Origin: Marinactinospora thermotolerans DSM 45154
GTDB taxonomy: Bacteria > Actinomycetota > Actinomycetes > Streptosporangiales > Streptosporangiaceae
Length of the DNA stretch: 64,000 bases
Assembly: GCF_900167435.1 (NCBI RefSeq)
Contig: NZ_FUWS01000007.1
Location: 225,522-289,521, forward strand
Reading direction: 5' to 3'
In this document: positions 9,364 through 17,226 of the stretch, piece by piece
Layout of the letters: each line of letters starts with the position of its first letter
Position numbering within the stretch: the first letter of the stretch is position 1
Notes under the pieces: model-generated
What the model saw: the letters and a program-made list of their open reading frames with translations, nothing else
Told to the model about the DNA's origin: nothing
The model's database searches: none
Program-made: the position numbers and the translations under genes

Positions 9364-9864
9364 ATGTCCTGGATCGGACGTCTCCTGCTCGTCACGCTGT
9401 TCACCGTGACCACGGCCACCTGGCACAGTGGTGCGCTGGGCGACGAAGGCGCGAAAGGGGGCATCGTGGACGGCTTCGCCGTGAACCATCTTCCTTCGGG
9501 GATCGGTTCGTCGGTCTCCGACTTCTCCTACGAATGGGGCGGGGTCGCCTTCTCCTCCCGGGTGTGGGAACGCGACCTCGGCGAGGAGGGGCACCGGGTG
9601 GACCTGAGCGTGGCGGTACTGCGGGGCGAGCGTCTCCGCGATCTCGCCGGTCTGCGGGATTTTCTGGCCGAATACCACGAACGCGATCTCGCCACCTGGC
9701 GGCTGACCCCCTTCTCCCACGGTTCCGATCCCGGCCTGATCACCGAAGGCCAGGCGTTCTGGTCGGTGGCGCCGGGGCTGGCCGTGTCGGTCCGTCTCGA
9801 TCCCGCCCGCTTCGACCTCCCCGAACTCACCGCGACCGCGCTCGGTGTGGTACCGACCGCGTGA
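9364..9864 (+). CDS. Small exported protein, unknown function
   Basis: A 166-residue protein starting at ATG 9364 behind TGGAGG. Residues 1-~25 (MSWIGRLLLVTLFTVTTATW) form a signal peptide or a single anchor, and there is no lipobox Cys. The remainder reads as a compact alpha/beta domain with VAFSSRVWERDL, VDLSVAVLRG and EGQAFWSVAPGLAVSVRLDPARF, reminiscent of bacterial domains that score exported substrate binding, but I do not recognise the family. It is followed by a hairpin terminator at 9888-9913. Confidence 0.75.
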   Translation: MSWIGRLLLVTLFTVTTATWHSGALGDEGAKGGIVDGFAVNHLPSGIGSSVSDFSYEWGGVAFSSRVWERDLGEEGHRVDLSVAVLRGERLRDLAGLRDFLAEYHERDLATWRLTPFSHGSDPGLITEGQAFWSVAPGLAVSVRLDPARFDLPELTATALGVVPTA

Positions 9865-9887
9865 GTCCGTTTTCCGACAAGCCGCAT

Positions 9888-9913
9888 GTCCCTCCCCCTG
9901 GGCGGGGAGGGAC
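9888..9913 (+). terminator. Terminator hairpin before dhaK
   Basis: A perfect 10-bp stem, GTCCCTCCCC (9888-9897) with GGGGAGGGAC (9904-9913), and a 6-base loop. It separates the exported protein from the dihydroxyacetone kinase operon, whose start is 33 bases further on. Confidence 0.65.
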
Positions 9914-9945
9914 CCTGGAGAGAATCCACGTGGAAAGAGGGGCAC

Positions 9946-10950
9946 ATGCGACGGCAGTTCGTCAACGACCCGGCCGACCTCGTCAACGAGGCGCTGGAGG
10001 GGTTCGAGGCCGCGCAGCGCGGTCGGATCCGCTGGAACCGCGATCCGTCCTATGTGGTACGCGCGGACTCCGGCCGGCGCCGCGGCAAGGTCGCCCTCGT
10101 CTCGGGGGGCGGGTCGGGACACGAACCCCTGCACGTCGGCTATGTGGGACCGGGAATGCTCGACGCCGCCGTGCCGGGCGCGGTGTTCGCCTCTCCCACC
10201 GCCATCCAGATCCAGGCGGCCTCCCGGGCCGCCGATTCCGGCGGCGGCGTCGTGCACATCGTCAAGAACTACACCGGTGACGTGCTGAACTTCCGCATCG
10301 CCGCGGAACTGCTGGAGGACGACGGCATCCGCGCCGAGGCGGTGTTCGTCGACGACGACGTCGCCTCCGACACCGGCGACGGCGAGGGACCGGGACGGCG
10401 CGGCACCGCGGCCGTCATCGCGGTCGAGAAGCTCTGCGGAGCCGCGGCCGAACGCGGCGACGACCTCGACGAGATCGTCGCCCTGGGACGGCGGATCACC
10501 TCGGGAGCCCGCACCTTCTCCGTCGCCCTGGCCGCGGGGGCGCATCCCGGTCAGGGACGGCCCTCCTTCGACCTCGCGGACGACGAGATCGAGTTCGGTG
10601 TCGGCATCCATGGTGAGCGGGCCCGCCAGCGCCACCCCTTCGCCCCCGTACGCGACCTCGTCCCCGAGATGGTCGATCGGGTACGCGACCCCCTCGGGCT
10701 GGGCCGCGGGGAACACGTCATCGCGATCGTGAACGGGCTCGGCTCCACCCATGACCTTGAGCTGTACGCCATCCACCGCGAACTCGTCCAGGTGCTGGCG
10801 AAGGAGGGGATCGTCATCGACCGCGCGCTGGTGGGCACCTATCTGACCTCGTTGGACATGGCCGGTTGTTCGATCACGTTGATCCGCTCGGACGACGACC
10901 TGGTCGACCTGTGGGACGCCCCGGTGTCCACGCCGGCGCTGACCTGGTGA
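9946..10950 (+). CDS. dhaK: Dihydroxyacetone kinase, DhaK subunit
   Basis: A 334-residue substrate-binding subunit that holds dihydroxyacetone as a hemiaminal on a His and accepts phosphate through DhaL. The substrate pocket GGGSGHEPLHVGYVG is at ~54-68. The covalent His is in FGVGIHGERARQ near residue 220. The ATG at 9946 has an AAAGAGGGG ribosome binding site; the frame extends to 9886, but without a site. It is 26 bases upstream of dhaL and clearly co-transcribed. A dhaM phosphotransfer gene is not present in the operon. Confidence 0.95.
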   Translation: MRRQFVNDPADLVNEALEGFEAAQRGRIRWNRDPSYVVRADSGRRRGKVALVSGGGSGHEPLHVGYVGPGMLDAAVPGAVFASPTAIQIQAASRAADSGGGVVHIVKNYTGDVLNFRIAAELLEDDGIRAEAVFVDDDVASDTGDGEGPGRRGTAAVIAVEKLCGAAAERGDDLDEIVALGRRITSGARTFSVALAAGAHPGQGRPSFDLADDEIEFGVGIHGERARQRHPFAPVRDLVPEMVDRVRDPLGLGRGEHVIAIVNGLGSTHDLELYAIHRELVQVLAKEGIVIDRALVGTYLTSLDMAGCSITLIRSDDDLVDLWDAPVSTPALTW

Positions 10951-10976
10951 ACACCCCTGGAAAGGAGTCCGCACCG

Positions 10977-11624
10977 ATGACGACCGGATTCACACCGGCC
11001 CAGACGAGCCAGTGGGTGGATGGCTTCATCGCCACCGTGGAACGGGCCGAACCCGAACTCACCGATCTCGATCGGCGTAGTGGCGACGGCGACTTCGGCA
11101 CGAACATGACCACCGCCCTGCGACGCACCCGTGACGCCCTCGTCCGCAATCCGCCCCGGGACCTGGGCGACCCGTTCGAGACCATGTCCACGACCTTCCT
11201 CTCCTACAGCGGAGGCACCAGCGGACCACTGTTCGGCATGTGGTTCCGCGAGTTCGCGAAGGCCGCCCGTGGCGGGGAGGAATTCGGGGTGGGCGAGCTC
11301 ACCGAGGCCACCGCCAACGGCCTGGCGACAATCCAGCGCCTCGGATCGGCGAAGGTCGGCGACCGCACCATGGTCGACGCGATCGCCCCGGCGGCCGAGG
11401 CCCTGGAGCGGGCCCGTAGCGACGGCGCCGACCTCGCGGGGGCCGTGGACGCCGCGTTGGAGGCCGCCCAGCGTGGCGCCAAGGGCACCAGCGAACTGCT
11501 CGGCCGGAAGGGCCGGTCCAGTTACGTCGGCGAGGCCGCGTTGGGCGCGGCCGATCCGGGAGCCCTGACCATCGCCCTGTTCTTCCAGGCCGCCCGCGTG
11601 GTGGTGGGCAGGAGATCGGGATAG
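10977..11624 (+). CDS. dhaL: Dihydroxyacetone kinase, DhaL subunit
   Basis: A 215-residue ADP-binding subunit that transfers phosphate to dihydroxyacetone on DhaK. The metal and nucleotide motif DGDFGTNM is at ~36-43. The helical barrel signatures SYSGGTSGPLFGMWF, VGDRTMVDAIAPA and GRSSYVG follow. The ATG at 10977 is preceded by GGAAAGGAG. Partner of dhaK immediately upstream; the operon ends at the hairpin 11632-11661, so no phosphate-donating DhaM is encoded here. Confidence 0.95.
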   Translation: MTTGFTPAQTSQWVDGFIATVERAEPELTDLDRRSGDGDFGTNMTTALRRTRDALVRNPPRDLGDPFETMSTTFLSYSGGTSGPLFGMWFREFAKAARGGEEFGVGELTEATANGLATIQRLGSAKVGDRTMVDAIAPAAEALERARSDGADLAGAVDAALEAAQRGAKGTSELLGRKGRSSYVGEAALGAADPGALTIALFFQAARVVVGRRSG

Positions 11625-11631
11625 GAGGCTG

Positions 11632-11661
11632 TCTCCCGGCCGCCACCGCGGCCGGGAGACC
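11632..11661. terminator. Bidirectional terminator hairpin
   Basis: A perfect 13-bp stem (11632-11644 with 11649-11661) and a CACC loop. It lies between the convergent ends of dhaL (11624) and the DUF1707 gene (11677). Confidence 0.82.
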
Positions 11662-11676
11662 CGACGGGGGTCGGGC

Positions 11677-12300
11677 CTACTCCGTGCCCCACGAGGCCAC
11701 CAGGTTGTCGAATCTCGAACCGTAGCGCACCTTCAGCGTCGCGCCGGCCGCCTTCCCGGTGATGCGCAGGTGTGGGGCCGGGGGATCGGCGACCTCGTTG
11801 ACCCGGCTGTCGATGGTTCCCAGCCAGGAGGTGTCGACCTCGATCTCGGCGGAGGCGTGGTCGGGCAGGATGAGCTTCGCCTCGCCCCACGACAGGGTGA
11901 TGTCGATATCGACGACGGAGGTGGTGAACACCGCCTTGCGGAAGTCCAGTCGGACGGTGCCATAGGGGTTCTTGACGATGATCTGGCCGGGGACCCGCCA
12001 GGCACCGGTACGGGTGATCGTGCTGCCCTTGGCCTTCAGCTCCAGGGTTCGCTCCGTCCCGCCCGGGACGAGACCGCCTTCCGACCCGGCAACGGCGACT
12101 CCCGAGGACGTGGCGGGGAGGTCAGCGGTCAACGGCGCGAGGTCGGCGTAGGTACGTGCCCGGTAGGTCAGGTCGAGCCGTTCGTCGAGCTCCTCAAGCG
12201 TGATCCGCCCCTCGGCCGCGGCATCACGCAGGATCTCGGCCACGCGCTCCCGATCGGCGTCGGAGGCGCGCAGGGCATTGTTCACCTCGTCTGGGCTCAC
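11677..12300 (-). CDS. DUF1707 domain protein with C-terminal beta-helix-like domain
   Basis: A 207-residue protein. Residues ~8-60 are a DUF1707 domain (LRASDADRERVAEILRDAAAEGRITLEELDERL), a SHOCT-like helical unit common in actinomycetes and typically next to membrane or cell-envelope domains. Residues ~85-205 are beta-rich with repeated short strands (IIVKNPYGTVRLDF, VVDIDITLSWGEAKLIL), resembling LiaF/DUF4097-type adhesin-like sheets. There is no transmembrane segment. The GTG at 12300 has GGGAGGAAC upstream. The function is unknown; the family is often linked to envelope-stress systems. Confidence 0.85.
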   Translation of the reverse strand: MSPDEVNNALRASDADRERVAEILRDAAAEGRITLEELDERLDLTYRARTYADLAPLTADLPATSSGVAVAGSEGGLVPGGTERTLELKAKGSTITRTGAWRVPGQIIVKNPYGTVRLDFRKAVFTTSVVDIDITLSWGEAKLILPDHASAEIEVDTSWLGTIDSRVNEVADPPAPHLRITGKAAGATLKVRYGSRFDNLVASWGTE

Positions 12301-12397
12301 GTTCCTCCCGTCCTACTCCTCGTGCTCCTTCAGCGGATTCCCATCGTAATCGGACAAAGGAGAGCCGGGCAGCCCCCGTGTCGGCTCGCCCCACCCG

Positions 12398-12727
12398 TCA
12401 GGCGGGCTGCTGCTCGCGCGCGGGCTCGACGGCGAGGCGTCCGGTGCCGGCGGCCCAGCGTTCGAAGACCACGGTGCCCAGTGGCGGCACGCTCGCGACG
12501 AGCGCGAGCAGCCCGGTCAGGGGACGCCAGCGCAGGGTCCACCAGGCGAGCACCGCGAGGATTACGTAGACGATGAACGCGATGCCGTGCAGCGGGCCGA
12601 AGATCGTCACGCCGATCTCGTTGTGAACGACGACGTATTTGAAGAACATGCCGACCAGCAGCCCCATCCAGGTCACCGCTTCGACCGCCGCCACGACCCG
12701 GAACGCGGTCACTATCGCTGCGCGCAA
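12398..12727 (-). CDS. DUF3817 membrane protein
   Basis: A 109-residue integral membrane protein with three hydrophobic segments: AAIVTAFRVVAAVEAVTWMGLLVGMF, IFGPLHGIAFIVYVILAVLAWW and LTGLLALVASVPPLGTVVFE. The pattern and the conserved HGIAF match DUF3817, an actinomycete membrane family without known function. I place the start at TTG 12727 because a strong GGAGGAG lies five bases upstream; longer frames upstream are low-complexity. It ends 97 bases before the DUF1707 gene begins, on the same strand, so the two may be co-transcribed. Confidence 0.82.
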   Translation of the reverse strand: MRAAIVTAFRVVAAVEAVTWMGLLVGMFFKYVVVHNEIGVTIFGPLHGIAFIVYVILAVLAWWTLRWRPLTGLLALVASVPPLGTVVFERWAAGTGRLAVEPAREQQPA

Positions 12728-13153
12728 CTGAACTCCTCCTGGACCGGACGACGCGGGGTGGGACCGCCTCACCCTAACCCGCGCCCACAGGTGGCCAGAA
12801 CCGGCCTCCTCCGCCGTCCTCTTCTCGCCGGCCCCGTCCCGTCCCTCCCCCCTCTTCTTTTCGGCCCCACTGATAAGCGTTTTACGGTCACAGGTGCCGC
12901 GTTCGCTTCCCCAGCGCGAGGCCTCCGTGGGCCACATCATCTTGCCCACCCCCGGAACCGGCCTTGAAAACACGTCCTGAGCTGCACGGACACCACACGC
13001 TCCGGCTCCTTGTGACCGGTCTGGATTCCTCCTTCCCAAGGGGTTTGCCGGAATTCCGCGGGGGCGATGTTCTTAGGTGACGCGGTGGTTGCACGCAACC
13101 TTCTTCCCCACGCGAATCCCCACGTCAGGTCGATGACCGGAGGAACCCCCGAC
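12728..13153. other. Divergent intergenic region
   Basis: This 426-bp gap separates the DUF3817 gene (minus strand) from the second helicase (plus strand) and must hold both promoters. A relatively A+T-rich island at ~12870-12890 (GATAAGCGTTTTACGG) is the likeliest promoter core. The frames through the gap are low-complexity shadows, and I see no further gene. Confidence 0.4.
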
Positions 13154-14971
13154 GTGCCTCAGCTCGCGATTGCCCCGACTTTCCTCAGCGATTTCTCCCG
13201 TCTCGATGCCCGGGTCCAGGCCGCCACGCTGACGGTCATGCAGGCCTACATGGCCGGTGACCGAAAGGACCTCGAACCTATTTCGGACGCACCGGACCCC
13301 CGGGTGCGCGTCATGCAGATCGGTCCCGAATGGTCTGGTGTCGTCGCGCCGACCTCGGCGGACGTCTACTGCCTTGTCGCGGTCCGCCCCCACGACGAGG
13401 CGGTCGCCTTCGCCCGGGGCTACCGGGTCCCCTCCACCGCCCCCATGGAGATCGTGGAACCACACACCCCGTCCCCCATGGCCACGCCCCGCGCCCCGCG
13501 GGTCAGCGGCCCCGCCGAGCTCTCCCGCGGCCTGGGCCGTTCGTTCGCCGAATGGCGGATCACCCTGCACCCGGACCAACACCGCATCGCCAGCGCCCGG
13601 TTCAACGGGTCCGCTCAGGTCACGGGCGGTCCCGGGACCGGAAAGACCGTCATCGCGCTGCATCGGGCGGCGCACCTGGCCTCCCTACAGGACCGCCTCG
13701 ACGGTCCCGCCGGTCACCGTCCGGTCCTGCTCACGACCTTCAACCGGCTCCTCGCCCGCACCCTGGCCGATCAGCTCGACCGGATCGTCCCCGACCCCCA
13801 CGTGCGCTCCCGGATCGAGGTCGTCACCATCGACGCCCTGGCCCGGGGGATCGTCCAGGAACAGTCCGGCGCGCCCCTCCAGACACTCGCCAAGGAGGCG
13901 CTCGCCGAGCGCTGGCGCGAGGCCGCCCGCGCCGACGGCATCCCCTACTCCGGCCGTTTCCTGGTCGACGAGTGGGAGCAGGTGATCCTCGCCCGGGACA
14001 TCACCGACCTGCCCTCCTACATCCGTTGTGAACGCAATGGTCGGATCCTGCACCTCGCCCCCGAGCACCGCACCCTGGTGTGGGAGACGATCCGGCGCTA
14101 CACCGGCGCGATGCGTGTGGCCGGCGAGTGGTTCTACCCCCAGATCGCCCAGGAGGCCGCCCGTCTCCTGCGCCACTCGGGCCCCCGTTACCAGCACGTC
14201 GTCGTCGACGAGGCCCAGGACCTCCACCCCGCGCAGTGGCGACTGCTACGCGCGGCGGTGGACGAAGGACCCGACGACCTGTTCATCGTCGGCGATCCGC
14301 ACCAGCGGATCTACGACAACCGGGTCTCCCTGGCGTCGCTGGGGATCAACGTGCGCGGTCGCAGCCACCGGCTGCGGGTCGGCTACCGGATCACCCAGGA
14401 GATCCTGGACTGGGCGCTGCCCATCCTGGGGCGGACGGCGGCCGTGGGGCTGGACGACAACGCCGACACCCTCGCGGGTTACCGTTCCCTCCTGCACGGC
14501 CCCGATCCGGTGGTACGCGCCTGCTCCAGCCGGGCGGAGGAGCTGGCCGCGCTCGGGGCGTGGGTCCGGGGGTGGCTCGAAGCCGGGATCGTCCCCTCCT
14601 CCATCGCCGTCGCCGGGCGCAACCAGTGGGTGGTGCGGCACGTGGCCAAGGAGTTGACCGCCCGCGGGATCGCCACCGCGCCGCTGGACACCGGCGAGGA
14701 TGCCGAGGGGGTGCGCGTGGGAACGATGCACAAACTGAAGGGGCAGGAATTCCGTTGTGTGGCGGTGGTCGGCCTGAGTGAGCCGCTCCTGCCCCCGAAG
14801 GCCGCGATCGAGGCGGCCGAGGGCGACCCCGTCGCCCTGGAACAGGTCCACCAGCAGGAACGCAACCTCGTGTTCGTGGCGTGCACCCGGGCCCGTGACG
14901 CGCTGTATGTGTCCCATGTCGGGGAGCCGAGCCGGTTGCTGCCGCGTCCGGCCCACGCCGAGCGTCGCTGA
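13154..14971 (+). CDS. UvrD/Rep-type SF1 helicase with N-terminal RelE/ParE-like domain (paralogue)
   Basis: A 605-residue protein. I choose the GTG at 13154 because the product then begins VPQLAI, aligned with MPQLAI of the paralogue at 1213, and GGAGGAA lies upstream. Residues 1-~100 carry the RelE/ParE-like pattern (PRVRVMQIGPEWSGVVAP, then YCLVAVRPHDEAVAFA). The SF1 helicase follows directly: GGPGTGKT at ~158-165, DEAQD at ~352, GDPHQRIYD, GTMHKLKGQEF, VFVACTRARDALYVS. It lacks the ~120-residue helical insert of the first copy. The biochemical role is ATP-driven nucleic-acid translocation; the toxin-like domain's activity is untested. Confidence 0.88.
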   Translation: MPQLAIAPTFLSDFSRLDARVQAATLTVMQAYMAGDRKDLEPISDAPDPRVRVMQIGPEWSGVVAPTSADVYCLVAVRPHDEAVAFARGYRVPSTAPMEIVEPHTPSPMATPRAPRVSGPAELSRGLGRSFAEWRITLHPDQHRIASARFNGSAQVTGGPGTGKTVIALHRAAHLASLQDRLDGPAGHRPVLLTTFNRLLARTLADQLDRIVPDPHVRSRIEVVTIDALARGIVQEQSGAPLQTLAKEALAERWREAARADGIPYSGRFLVDEWEQVILARDITDLPSYIRCERNGRILHLAPEHRTLVWETIRRYTGAMRVAGEWFYPQIAQEAARLLRHSGPRYQHVVVDEAQDLHPAQWRLLRAAVDEGPDDLFIVGDPHQRIYDNRVSLASLGINVRGRSHRLRVGYRITQEILDWALPILGRTAAVGLDDNADTLAGYRSLLHGPDPVVRACSSRAEELAALGAWVRGWLEAGIVPSSIAVAGRNQWVVRHVAKELTARGIATAPLDTGEDAEGVRVGTMHKLKGQEFRCVAVVGLSEPLLPPKAAIEAAEGDPVALEQVHQQERNLVFVACTRARDALYVSHVGEPSRLLPRPAHAERR

Positions 14972-14974
14972 AAC

Positions 14975-15014
14975 GCGTGAGCCCGGCCGTTCCCGTGGAC
15001 GGCCGGGCTCACGC
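14975..15014. terminator. Bidirectional terminator hairpin
   Basis: A perfect 16-bp stem (14975-14990 with 14999-15014) and an 8-base loop. It lies between the helicase stop at 14971 and the convergent DUF6114 gene ending at 15026. Confidence 0.88.
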
Positions 15015-15025
15015 CTGGTGTGCGC

Positions 15026-16381
15026 TCAGGAACCGACCGACTGGGCGAAACCGTCGATGACGATGGAGTCCGCCTCTGCGAGGGGATGTTCGACGTCCAC
15101 GTCGGTGACGATCATGTAGGGCAGCAGCAACGGAGGGGGGAAGTCGGGGGTGAAGGTCAGGGGGATGCCGAGCAGGCGGACCTCCATCCGGGTGACGTGC
15201 AAGACGACGTCGCCCTCCATCGTCATGGAGGGGATGTCCAGCGTGCTACGGACCGTTCCCTCTTCGAACCACTTCTCGGCCCCGGTGAAGACCCCCTCGT
15301 CCATGGTGAGCTTCAGATAACGCCGCGGGCCGTCGGTGGTGGGGTACTCGACGACGCCGCCGAACGCCGCCCCGCTCATCGTGAGGCGGTCGGCGCTCAG
15401 GCCGGAGGGGGCGGTGTGCGCGATGAACCTGCCATCCCCCTCATGGACCGTGAAGTCCGGGACCTCGCCGCGTTCCCGGGCGGCCTCACAGGCCTCGATG
15501 ATCGCGCGGAACTCCTCCTCGGAGATGTCGGTGACCCCTTCGCGGACCTGACACTCCTCGGCGACCTCGGCCTCCTCCTCGGAGTCGCCCTCCTCGTCCT
15601 CCTCCTCGGGCCGGCCGTCCTCACCGCCGTCTTCATCACCGTCCCCGCCGTCGTCCTCACCTCCGTCGCCGGGGCCGGGTGAGGCTCCAGGGGGCTCGGA
15701 GGGCTGGGAACCGGGCGAGGGGGAGACCGAGGGCGAGGGAGACGGGCTGGGGGTGGCCTCCTGCTCCGCCGTCCCCTCCTGCCCACCACCGAACCGGTCA
15801 TCCCATGGCCAGGCCGGCGCGGACAGGGCGAGGAGGAGCGCCAGGGGAAAGGCGATGACGCCGTGGACCTGCCCCTCGCTTCCGACGATGGGAGGCCGCT
15901 CCTCGGATGTGCCGTCCCCTCGGGGTTCCGCTGCGGGCTCTTTCTCCGCCGGGCCGGTGGGCGGGACGGTCGCGGAGCCGCGTGCCCGGCGCCGATGCTC
16001 ACGGGGTTCCTTGGGGCCCCAGGCGAAGACCGACGAGCCGCCGACGATGCCGGTGAGCAGGCCGATGCCGAACCCGCCGAAGTTGGAGGTCACGAAGGAG
16101 ACGAGCGAGAGCAGGATGGCGACGATCCCGAAGAAGAACCGTTGGGCGGGTTGCAGCCAGGTCAGCACGCCGATCGCGATGAGCAGCAGTCCGACGAAAT
16201 AGCCGGAGACGCCGGCGATGCCCTGGTGGATGATCAAGGGGAGGGGCGCCATCGGAGCCGCGACGATGGCCAGACCCGCGACGATGACGAGGAGGCCGCC
16301 CCAGAAGGGACGGGTCCTGCGCCATGTCCGAAACCCCTGTCGGGGAGCATGCCGGAGTTGGGCGGTTCCGTGCCTTCTCAT
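15026..16381 (-). CDS. DUF6114 membrane protein with acidic linker and extra C-terminal domain
   Basis: A 451-residue protein from ATG 16381. Residues ~20-110 hold four membrane segments typical of DUF6114 (FWGGLLVIVAGLAIVAAP, GYFVGLLLIAIGVLTWL, FFFGIVAILLSLVSFV, GIGLLTGIVGGSSVFAW). A charged stretch follows, then another hydrophobic segment at ~160-178. A Ser/Pro repeat and a long Glu/Asp/Gly-rich linker (~190-270) lead to a ~180-residue C-terminal domain beginning VTDISEEEFRAIIEACEAAR. The C-terminal part is probably outside the membrane. The gene starts four bases after the DUF6230 gene stops; this pairing is conserved in streptomycetes. Function unknown. Confidence 0.85.
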   Translation of the reverse strand: MRRHGTAQLRHAPRQGFRTWRRTRPFWGGLLVIVAGLAIVAAPMAPLPLIIHQGIAGVSGYFVGLLLIAIGVLTWLQPAQRFFFGIVAILLSLVSFVTSNFGGFGIGLLTGIVGGSSVFAWGPKEPREHRRRARGSATVPPTGPAEKEPAAEPRGDGTSEERPPIVGSEGQVHGVIAFPLALLLALSAPAWPWDDRFGGGQEGTAEQEATPSPSPSPSVSPSPGSQPSEPPGASPGPGDGGEDDGGDGDEDGGEDGRPEEEDEEGDSEEEAEVAEECQVREGVTDISEEEFRAIIEACEAARERGEVPDFTVHEGDGRFIAHTAPSGLSADRLTMSGAAFGGVVEYPTTDGPRRYLKLTMDEGVFTGAEKWFEEGTVRSTLDIPSMTMEGDVVLHVTRMEVRLLGIPLTFTPDFPPPLLLPYMIVTDVDVEHPLAEADSIVIDGFAQSVGS

Positions 16382-16385
16382 GGCC

Positions 16386-17000
16386 TTAGAAGCACTCGTG
16401 GTCGCCGGGCTTGACACCGAGCTGGAGCCCGTTGAGCCCGAAGGTTCCGGCGTTGACCGACCAGGCGGTGAGCCGCAGGTCGGTGACGTTGATGGTGCCG
16501 GCCTGCATGCCGAACCCCCCGGGAGCGCCGGCCTCGCCGCTGGCGTTCTCCAACGTGCTGGCGTCACGGCCGATCTGCATGCCGGAGAAGGACGCCTCCC
16601 CGGAGAGCTGCTCCAGGTCGATGACCATGTTGCGGGCGGTCACCGGCGTGCCGTCCTGACCGGCCTCGACGAGCAGTGTCACGTCGCCGACGGGCGTCTC
16701 CATCAGGACCGACTGGCACAGGTTGGTCAGCTCGGCGTCGTCGATGACCGACAGCGCGACGGGGTGAGCGGTGTCGTCCACGGAGGTCGCGACGTCGCCG
16801 AACTGGGCGAATCCCGTTCCCTCCAGGGAGTCGGCCGAGACCTTGAAGTTCTGGCCGGACACCGCGAAGGAGGCGGCGATGCTGCCCTGGGCGGTGAGGA
16901 CGACGAGGACCGCGGCCGCACCGAGGGCGGGGCCGAGGGCGAGGAGGAAACGCCTCCACCCCACACCGCCCTGGACGATCGTCTGCGTTTCTTCTGCCAT
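16386..17000 (-). CDS. DUF6230 exported protein
   Basis: A 204-residue protein with a Trp-Arg-Arg start followed by a membrane segment, FLLALGPALGAAAVLVVLTAQGSIAASF (~18-44), which is a signal or anchor. The rest is a beta-rich domain with two Cys (LCQSVLMET and the C-terminal HECF) that could form a disulfide. It matches DUF6230; older annotations call members cholesterol esterases without biochemical support. ATG 17000 has GAGGAGGC upstream. It is the first gene of a two-gene unit with DUF6114 and diverges from the GMC oxidoreductase. Confidence 0.85.
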   Translation of the reverse strand: MAEETQTIVQGGVGWRRFLLALGPALGAAAVLVVLTAQGSIAASFAVSGQNFKVSADSLEGTGFAQFGDVATSVDDTAHPVALSVIDDAELTNLCQSVLMETPVGDVTLLVEAGQDGTPVTARNMVIDLEQLSGEASFSGMQIGRDASTLENASGEAGAPGGFGMQAGTINVTDLRLTAWSVNAGTFGLNGLQLGVKPGDHECF

Positions 17001-17104
17001 GGGAACTGCCTCCTCAACCGGGGTCGGCCGTGGCCGGTCCCGCGCCCGGGATGGGGGATCGGGGGTCTCGAGAGGGATGACCGCTCGGGTTTTCCATGTG
17101 ACAC

Positions 17105-17120
17105 CCTACTCATCAGTAGG
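17105..17120. promoter_or_regulatory. Inverted repeat CCTACT-N4-AGTAGG
   Basis: Perfect 6-bp arms with a 4-base spacer in the A+T-richest part of the 226-bp region between the DUF6230 and GMC genes, ten bases from the putative MerR site. Its size fits a dimeric regulator half-operator pair. Confidence 0.4.
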
Positions 17121-17129
17121 TGAGGAAGA

Positions 17130-17148
17130 TTACAATAGTTAATGTCAC
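17130..17148 (-). promoter_or_regulatory. Putative MerR operator, copy 1
   Basis: Read on the minus strand this is GTGACATTAACTATTGTAA. It shares GTGACA-N6-ATTGTAA with the site at 21001-21019 in front of the MerR/diiron-oxygenase pair. It lies between the divergent DUF6230 and GMC genes. The shared 13 fixed bases at equal spacing suggest one regulator, most likely the MerR protein encoded at 20125-20889. Confidence 0.55.
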
Positions 17149-17226
17149 ATTTCTAGGTGGCTCGTTTTTCATTTCGAGCACGCTTCGGGCCACGTTCCCC
17201 GTCCCCGAGAGAAGAGAAGGTGTGCC

